Shown piece by piece: positions 57,526-64,000 of a DNA stretch of 64,000 bases. The first letter of the stretch is position 1. Every line of letters starts with the position of its first letter. The position numbers and the translations under genes were made by a program. This stretch comes from Ipomoea triloba. Taxonomy: Eukaryota > Streptophyta > Magnoliopsida > Solanales > Convolvulaceae. The stretch is from assembly GCF_003576645.1 (NCBI RefSeq), contig NC_044930.1:11565899-11629898 (forward strand), written 5' to 3'. The notes beneath the pieces were generated by a model. That model searched no databases. It worked only from the letters and a program-made list of their open reading frames with translations, and was not told where the DNA came from.

Positions 57526-58769
57526 GATTCGAGACGTGGCGCACAACTTACCATGAAGAGATGTGGTTAAATGGTTAATGGCCACATATTTATCTCCAAT
57601 TGCTTTTGAGGAGGATATGTCAACTAGATAGCCAAAGAACTCTGTAGTTAATCGTGCTTGACTTACAACAGTTATAGGATGGCAACCACTAGGAAGTAAA
57701 CATAGTGTAGCGTTGAGATCCATCAATTGGTATAAGAGCCGAGGTATAGGATGGAACCACTGGGAAGTAAGCATAGTGTAGCGTTGAGATCCATCAATTG
57801 GTATAAGAGCCGAGGTCACGGGTTCAAATTGATGGCGATGCAAAAGCCGGGTCCAGTCCTATATGGGATGTGGGCGTAGGTCGGACCAAGTCCAATCCCG
57901 GGAGGGGATTAGTGGACGCGAAGGCTAAGGATCGAGTCAGACATGCTGCTCAACTTTGTGATCAAAGGGTTCTCCAGCGAAGGAGAAGCCAGTTTGGTTG
58001 CTGGCTTCTCCTTTGCTGGAGAAGCCAGCCACCATGGCTGGCTTCTCATTCATTGGAGAAACCGGCGACTAAATTTGGTTGCCGGAGACCAAAAAAATAA
58101 ATATTATAAAAATTTAACGCCAGTGGGACTTGCGTTTTTCAAAAAAGGGGATTTGCGTTTGTGTTTGACCAATTCTGACAAGGAACGCAAGTGGGAACTG
58201 AGTTTTTTACATTTTTGTCAATTATTAGATTCGTTCATATTTTTGTCAATAGAATGCCATGCACTCACATTTCTGTCATTTCCCCTCTTAATAGCAACCT
58301 GATTGTTTTGACCCCTAAAAATCTTGTGCTGAAACCATAGCGGATTTTAGACTTATAGCCCTATGCACAGTTGCTTACAAATGTAAGGACCATAGTCCAT
58401 AGAATAATACTGAGTAACTTCTACTCTAATACGGAGTAATAATTCACTTTGGGTATTTTTTTTAATGAATTCCACATAATAATTTTCTTAGAAAATTTTA
58501 TCTATGGATATGAATTCAATTTCTCACAATAATTCACTTCGCCAATTGTATTTTTAATTAATCCCTGCCCACCATAATAGTGTTTACGAAGTCTGTTATG
58601 CATGCCAATTTTTAATACAGAGTGCATATTGATGAAGGAAGAGTAAGATACTGCCAAATTATCTGAATCAACATATACCAATTGGACTTGTACAAACTCG
58701 CACAAGTATGAAGGTATTGAATGTTGAAAGAAGAATTTGGAAAAGCCAAAATGGTGTTTGGTAAATAGT
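57526..58769. other. Mixed repeat DNA: 60-bp direct repeats and hairpin words
   Basis: Two near-identical ~62-bp units (about 57689-57752 and 57753-57815) contain 'ccatcaattggtataagagccgagg'. At 57965-58065 there are three to four 'ctggcttctcc' / 'ggagaagccag' hairpin words, similar in style to the 32-bp array unit at 22957. The remainder is AT-rich. No gene is supported. Confidence 0.6.
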
Positions 58770-60448
58770 TGTTAGTTGATTAGGTTAGTGAATTTGATTA
58801 GTTAATAGTATTGGCTGATTATAGAAAGATGTTTGATAAATTAACTGTTAACTCTGTGTTAGGATTACATAGTATTCGTAGTCTAGTTGGACTCTTCTAT
58901 TAGCTTTATATATTTACTTGTATTTACGTTGTATAGTTTATCCAAGATATTCAATCCTCATCTGGTATCAGTTACCAGGTTTCCACCGTTTCTCTTTCAT
59001 GGCTTCCGTTCGCGATGATGGTTCGATAGGCGGCTCTTCGGAGCGCACGGTGACTGCGGCTGCCACCCCGTCACCGTCCATCGTCGCCGACAATGCTTTG
59101 ACCTCTGCCCACCACTTCGTCTCTATCAAACTCACTAATCGGAACTATCATTTCTGGAGAACTCAGCTCCTCCTGTTTCTGCGCGGCCAAGGTCTGTTAG
59201 GCTATATTGATGGATCGGTTCCATGCCTGGAGGTGGTTCCCGTTCCCGATGCTGCTGCCGGCCCTACACCTACGCCTCCGTTCCCCGCCCTAACAGCGTT
59301 GTAGATTGCTTGGAGGCAGTAGGATCAGGCAATTCTGTCCATGTTAATCTCTTCGCTTTCCGAAGAGGTTATGCATCACACAGTTGGTCGGACGACTTCC
59401 CGACAGCTTTGGCTCGCCCTTGAACAGTCACTCGGTTCGGCGACGAGGTCGCGTACTCTCTGGCTTCTCGGTCAGCTGCAAGCTCTCCGGCAGGGTGACG
59501 CCTCCATTGCAGACTACCTCGGTCGTGCGCAACTCCTGGTTGAAGATTTAGCGTTGGCAGGCAGGCCCATTGGTTTAGATGATCAGAATTTATATGTCTT
59601 CCGTGGGCTGCGACCGGAGTTTCGACTGCTTGTGGCGACTTTGACAACTGGTGAACCTGTGACGCTACCGGAGTTCGCAGACTTCCTCTCTTCTCAGGAA
59701 TTCATCTGTGCCGATGACGTTGGTGGTCTGGTAGTTGCGATGGCTGCTCGGCGTGGGCGCTGGCAGTTTTCTAGTGGTCGCGACAATGGTCGCGGTCGGC
59801 GTAGTGGTGGTCGTGGAGGCCGCGGTCGCTACACTGGAACGAGGTGCGAGATTTGTAACGCCATGGGTCACTTGGCCGTGAGCTACTTTCGGAGGTTCAC
59901 AGATGCTCTAAGACCGCAAGCCCATGTTGCTTTCTCTGGTGATTTGTGTGATGAGGCCGCTTCGGTTGCGTTGCACCAATGGTTTCCCGACACCGGTGCC
60001 ACGAACCATGCTACCCCGGACCCTTCGGTGATGTCTTCGGCTGCTAGCTACCACGGTTCTGATGTTCTTCGCATTGGTGATGGCACATGTATGCCTATTC
60101 TTGGTGTAGTAGGTTCATCTTCTATAGCTGCTCGTTCTAAGTCGTTAAACTTGTCTGATATTTTATTAGTTCCTGGTCTCTCTGTTTCATTAATGTCTGT
60201 TCAGCGTTTTGCTAGAGATAATTCTGTGTATTTTGAGTTTCACCCAGATTGTTTCTTTGTGAAGGATCTTTCAACTCAGGAGGTCCTGCATAAAGGAGGG
60301 GTCTCGGGTGGTCTTTATTCCTGGTTAGTTCCAAGTCTGGGTCCTGCTGCGTTGGCTATTGCTCGCGTCTCCTCTACAGTGTGGCATAATAGATTAGGTC
60401 ACCCACATGTTCGGGTTTTACGTCGTGTTTTAGATTCGCTTTCGCTTA
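58770..60448 (+). mobile_element. Broken Copia element (5' LTR, gag, protease, start of integrase)
   Basis: A probable short 5' LTR (about 58770-58960, ending CA) is followed by a 'tggtatcag' primer-binding site. Gag starts ATGGCTTCCGTTCGC at about 58999 and breaks by frameshift at about 59300. The right part is cut off at 60448 by a PIF/Harbinger-like element, and RT and RNase H are missing. GC-rich codon use sets it apart from the AT-rich surroundings. Confidence 0.8.
58999..60448 (+). pseudogene. Copia gag-pol fragment
   Basis: First frame to about 59302: ALTSAHHFVSIKLTNRNYHF, FLRGQGLLGYIDG (UBN2-type gag). The second frame, from about 59341: LARALEQSLG-like region, LQALRQGDASIADYLGRAQ, GLRPEFR, an Arg/Gly-rich stretch, a damaged zinc knuckle (CEICNAMGHLAVSYF, last Cys lost), the protease WFPDTGATNHATPD and the GAG-pre-integrase HNRLGHPHVRVLRRVL. 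It ends at the inserted element. Confidence 0.83.
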
Positions 60449-61143
60449 GGGCATGTTTGGTTGGCAGGAAGTTGTTTTCCATGGGAAGTAGGTTCCCAAA
60501 AGATGAAGAAATTGATCTTTTCCCATGTTTGGTTGATTGGAACTTAAATTCCAATGGGAAGTGGGTTCCCCCTTTTCCAGGAAAACAAAATCGGAGGTAG
60601 ACCCTTGGATTTTGTTTTCCATGGCTGATGGGAACAAAAATTGAGTTGTCAAGACCATTTTGCCCTTCTGTTTTCTTCCTCCTTCTGCCATTTCTTCTTC
60701 TTCCTCCTCCTTCTGCCATTTCTTCTTCTTCCCTGCCTGGAAACTGGAAAGCCAGCCTTGCTGCCTCTGCCTCTGCCCTCGCCGTCGCTGCCTCCACCTT
60801 TGCCCTCGCCGTCGCCGCCTCCGCCTCCGCCCTCGCCAGTCGTCACCTCACTCTGCGCCACTGCCTCACCGCTCGCCGCGTCAACCTCGCCGTCGTTGCC
60901 TCCGCCTCTGTCTTCGACGTAGCCACAACCCACACACGCACACAGGACTCGTCACTGCAGTTGAGGAGACAAGAATGAAAACCTAATAAAATTAAACCCA
61001 AAATTTGTTTTAAAAAAAAGAAGAAGAAGATTGGCCCAAAATCTTACCAAAAAAATAAAAATTTGGCCCAAAAAACCCCCAAAATGGCCCCCCAAATTAA
61101 AACAATATTATTAATGAATATTAATTTTATTAACATTATTAAC

Positions 61144-61185
<42 letters not shown>

Positions 61186-61375
61186 AGGGGCATTTAGGTC
61201 TTTATACACATTATTCCTTACCATTCTAAATCCAACCAAACAACAGGATTTATTTTCCCAGCAACTTCTTTTCCACCAACCAAACAACAGAATTTATCTT
61301 TTTGGTAACTACTTTTCCACGGAATTTCACTTCCGCTTCCCTTCAAATATTTTCCGCGAACCAAACGAGCCCTTA
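60446..61375. mobile_element. PIF/Harbinger-like non-autonomous element
   Basis: Terminal repeats 'gggcatgtttggttggc' (from 60449) and inverse of 'cgcgaaccaaacgagccc' (to 61372), flanked by TTA on both sides. 924 bp. The interior has a CT/GCC-rich stretch (60660-60920) with overlapping Pro/Ser/Ala-rich frames on both strands and a gat microsatellite (61146-61182). No transposase. Truncated relatives are at 7005-7152 and about 42598-42650. Confidence 0.78.
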
Positions 61376-61795
61376 AAAGTTGTAATTAAGTCCATCAACA
61401 TGTTATTTTGGTGAATTAAAACCTAAAAACCGATTAGTGACTTGTTATTGTAGGTCACTAGGGTCCCAGTGACCCTCCGACGCTATTACGATCACATTCT
61501 GGCCACTCTACTATTGTTAGTCGCCATTGAAGAAGGATGTGGTCGCCTTTTCACAAGTGAGAAGGTGACCCATTTGGGTCGCCAATGTTTGTTGTTAGAA
61601 TGTGGTTGGGATAGCGCTAAAGGGTCGCTGGAACTCTAGTGACATGCTATTGCAAGTCACGAATAAGCTTTTGGGCTTTAATGCACTAAAATAACATGTT
61701 AATCGATTTAATTTCGACTTTTAAATGCTTAAGGGTCTAATTGACTTTTTGAGTAAAGTTTATAGGCCTATTTGACCCTTTTTATAGATCTTATA
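61373..61795. mobile_element. Mutator-like inverted-repeat element, left end missing
   Basis: 'ttaaaagttgtaattaagtcc...aacatgttatttt' at the left is mirrored by 'aaaataacatgttaat...aatttcgacttttaa' near 61690-61730. The right end continues 'gggtctaattgactttttgagtaaagttta' + 'taggcctatttgaccc', very like the ends of the element at 22651-25188. The core has 'gtcgcc'/'ggtgac' words. The left terminus is lost exactly where the PIF element starts. Confidence 0.65.
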
Positions 61796-61802
61796 TAGTA
61801 GT

Positions 61803-61957
61803 AATTCTAGTACTCCAACCTAGTTGGGTAGCTCAAGTGGCAAGTGAGCTCTCTTTGTGGGGAGGAATTTCGGGAGAACCCGGGTTCAATCGAACGTGGG
61901 GACCGTTAGACGGACGAAGAGAAATTACCAAAAAAAAAAAAAGAATTCTAGTACTCC
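61803..61957 (+). mobile_element. tRNA-derived SINE with 14-bp target duplication
   Basis: aattctagtactcc flanks both sides (61803-61816 and 61944-61957). The 127-bp body starts 'aacctagttgggtagctcaag' (A box), has 'cccgggttcaatcgaac' (B box) and ends in an A run. This matches the plan of the widespread plant Au-type SINEs. Confidence 0.88.
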
Positions 61958-62750
61958 CAATTCTTACTCACATTTTCGACTTTTACATGCTTATCCATTC
62001 TTTTTTTTTCTTCTTCTTCCAATCAAAACTGAAGTGGGAGTTAAAGTTGGAGTAAGTTTTTGGGAGTCCATTGAATATTTTCCTTCTATATTATCTTTAA
62101 GAGTATCCGTAATAGTAGAAATTTTTCTTTTGTGATTTTTGAAAAGTTTCTGTATGTGTGATTAGAAGTGGGAGAGAAAGGAGAACAAAAAAAGGACGAA
62201 AAAGAAAAAAATGAAAAAAAAATTGATCTGACAAAAAATCAGGAAAAAAAAAAACAGGCGACGTAGCCCCGGTAGTAGAAAGGCCTGTCCTGAGCAAAAG
62301 ACCTATAGTGCTCCACGACGGTGAGTCGGCGACCAGGCGACGTAGCCCCGGTGCTCCATATACGGTAATCCGACAAGGCGACATAGCTCCGGTGCTCCAC
62401 ATACGGTAATCCTTCAAGGCAACACTCTCCAATACGGTAATCCGACGTTGCTTAACTTGCTTTGCATATATTCTTTTCCTAATTTGGAGTTGATTAATGA
62501 ATAGTTTAGTTTGACATTTTGGAAGCCTACATTAAACAAAGCATTCTGAATTCTGATTGTGAGGAAGCCTACATTAAACAAAGCATTCTGAATTCTGATT
62601 GTGATGTTCCGTGACAGTGTGCTGTGTACTCCAGTACTTGTGAGTTTTGTGTATTTCATTTTTGTTGAATGATTGAATGAAGTTAGTTTTGTGTATTTCA
62701 TTTTTGTTGAATGATTGAATGAAGTTATTTATTGTTAGACTGATATGTGC
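61958..62750. repeat. Clustered short tandem duplications
   Basis: Three different tandem repeats follow each other: about three ~45-bp units with 'gcgacgtagccccggtgctc' and 'tacggtaatccgac' (62320-62450); two exact ~42-bp units with 'ggaagcctacattaaacaaa' (62520-62603); and two ~45-bp units with 'gttagttttgtgtatttcat' (62640-62727). No gene is recognised. Confidence 0.8.
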
Positions 62751-63512
62751 CTGATGACAGTTGAAACTCGAAATCGAAAGACTTTTAGTGATAAAATCAT
62801 AAATTGAACAAGAGAATTTAGAACACTAAACAGTCTAAATTATATGAACATTTACATTTTGCAGCAAATTACTCCATCTAAACTACATTCATTGCATCAT
62901 TCATGATGGGGTAACTGAGACAAGTCTGCAGTTTGTACTTGAAATTATATATATAATTTTTGTAAGTTTGCATTGTGTAAGTGGAACCCAAGTGCTGCTC
63001 CTCAGTTTCTATCCTCACACTGCCGCACTACCACAGCCAATCCACTCAATGCCATCAGGCAGCCAGTGCTGCAGCAGTTGTGACTGTTGGCCTACACCTC
63101 TCAGCACCCAACAATCCAGTGCCAGCCCCTTACTCTCCTCTCAGTCGCGGCCATCGCTTAGCCAATGCTCATTGATATGTTTACTGATTTTGGATAACAA
63201 TACTACTGAAGCTTGTGCTTTAATTTGATTTTTCCTTGTGTTATATTCAAAGAGTGTTGGCAGGCAATGTATCTCTGTATGTATGTTGAAGTGGTAGTGT
63301 TTAGAGAGTTGGAAAATACTCCGTAACTAATGTTTTTTTTTTGATAAGGAAAATAACTAATGTTTATTGATGTAATAATCACTGCAGCCTAGAAATAAGT
63401 ATTTCAGCTGCACTGTGTATAAGAAAATTCTTGTTGGGAGGGGGCTTGTGGCAGTGAGTTTATTAAATGTTCTAATGACTGTCACTTGTTCAAATTATGT
63501 TATTATCTGTAA
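62751..63512. other. Unassigned region
   Basis: A short frame at 62968-63228 is Ser/Cys/Pro-rich and has no recognisable domain. The remainder is AT-rich and featureless. No gene is supported. Confidence 0.45.
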
Positions 63513-63738
63513 TGTAGCAGATCTTTCAAAAATTGTTTTCTCACTCATGCAGTTTTATTGCATGAGAGATGTTTATTTAGTTTAAGAGAAAGCAGTTGAT
63601 GTACGTATGTTTGTATATTCATGTTTAGGAGCTGTACAGAGGCTAACTATTTATACAAGGTAAGAAGTAATGACAACCACTTATTCAAAACCCTAGACTA
63701 GGAGAGTATCTCTCAACTCCCCACTAATCTCTCTAACA
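63513..63738 (-). repeat. 3' LTR of a minus-strand Copia element
   Basis: On the minus strand it begins TGTTAGAGAG just after a 'gaggggga' purine tract and ends TGCTACA near 63513, with a TATA-like 'gtataaatag' inside. The LTR is 226 bp. The body of the element lies beyond the right edge of the window. Confidence 0.75.
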
Positions 63739-63745
63739 CTCCCCC

Positions 63746-64000
63746 TCAGGCTGGAGCATAGATATTGATCATGCCCAGCTTGTTACAAATATACTCAACT
63801 CTACTCTTACCCAGCCCTTTTGTAAACAGATCAGCCAATTGTTCAACACTTCGAACATGCACAGTTGAGATCATCCCCTGTTGCACTTTCTCACGAATGA
63901 AGTGGCAATCCACCTCAATATGTTTGGTCCGCTCGTGAAACACAGGGTTATTTGTGATATGCATTGCGGCACTATTATCACACCACAACTTTATTGGTAA
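63746..64000 (-). pseudogene. Copia RNase H, C-terminal part, cut by the window edge
   Basis: Minus-strand reading [39 protein letters not shown] and [13 protein letters not shown] is the C-terminal part of Copia RNase H, ending in a stop just before the purine tract and LTR. The piece is open as far as it can be seen; whether the whole element is intact cannot be judged here. Confidence 0.9.

Noticed and set aside
60628..60986. Pro/Ser/Ala-rich frames on both strands inside the PIF-like element
   Set aside because: Product of ctc/gcc-rich low-complexity DNA; all frames there look alike and no transposase domain is seen.
61146..61182. Poly-Met start of a frame
   Set aside because: A gat microsatellite read as ATG repeats.
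62968..63228. Short Ser/Cys-rich frame of 86 codons
   Set aside because: No domain, no homologous pattern that I recognise and no splice context.
1..64000. CRISPR arrays, bacterial operons or prophage
   Set aside because: Spliced genes and plant retroelements throughout; the tandem arrays have no unique spacers.

Overview
This is a stretch of nuclear DNA from a flowering plant, most likely a eudicot. It is AT-rich, its genes have many short exons with plant-type splice sites, and most of the space between genes is nested transposable elements (L1-type LINEs, Copia and Ty3/gypsy-type LTR elements, Mutator-, PIF/Harbinger- and hAT-type non-autonomous elements, tRNA-derived SINEs). The genus cannot be fixed from the sequence alone.

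Four host genes look intact. They are a PHD plus RING zinc-finger protein (9610-11539, +); the zinc-finger stress regulator Di19 (12490-15831, -), whose third intron has the signals of a U12-type AT-AC intron; the trans-Golgi Qa-SNARE SYP4 (28473-32699, +, eight exons); and a PITH-domain protein (51113-54985, -, eight exons). A fifth locus, the first exon of a glutaminyl-peptide cyclotransferase (43168-48395, +), is a pseudogene. It carries a 117-bp tandem duplication, a stop, a frameshift and a young full-length Copia element. These genes show no common pathway; their neighbourhood is ordinary gene order broken up by repeats.

Layout: 1-8.4 kb is degraded repeats (LINE reverse transcriptase split by a gypsy-type LTR, a telomere-like tract, a hAT-type element). 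8.5-15.8 kb holds the PHD/RING and Di19 genes. 16.1-22.3 kb is a Mutator-like foldback element split by a nearly complete LINE. 22.6-25.2 kb is a second Mutator-like element that carries 60 copies of a 32-bp hairpin-forming unit between long inverted repeats and a perfect 9-bp target duplication. 26.3-28.0 kb is a 25S rRNA fragment fused to a LINE ORF1. 28.5-32.8 kb is SYP4. 33-42.5 kb is a gag-only gypsy-type element, a 2.1-kb solo LTR and MITEs. 43.2-48.4 kb is the Copia inside the cyclotransferase exon. 51.1-55.0 kb is the PITH gene, with a Mutator-like MITE just upstream. 55.7-64 kb is a 5'-truncated LINE, SINEs, a broken Copia, a PIF/Harbinger element and the 3' end of another Copia.

The most unusual feature is the 22.6-25.2 kb element, a mobile-element-borne hairpin minisatellite. 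The U12 intron in Di19, the rRNA/LINE fusion and the Copia-interrupted cyclotransferase are also worth a second look.
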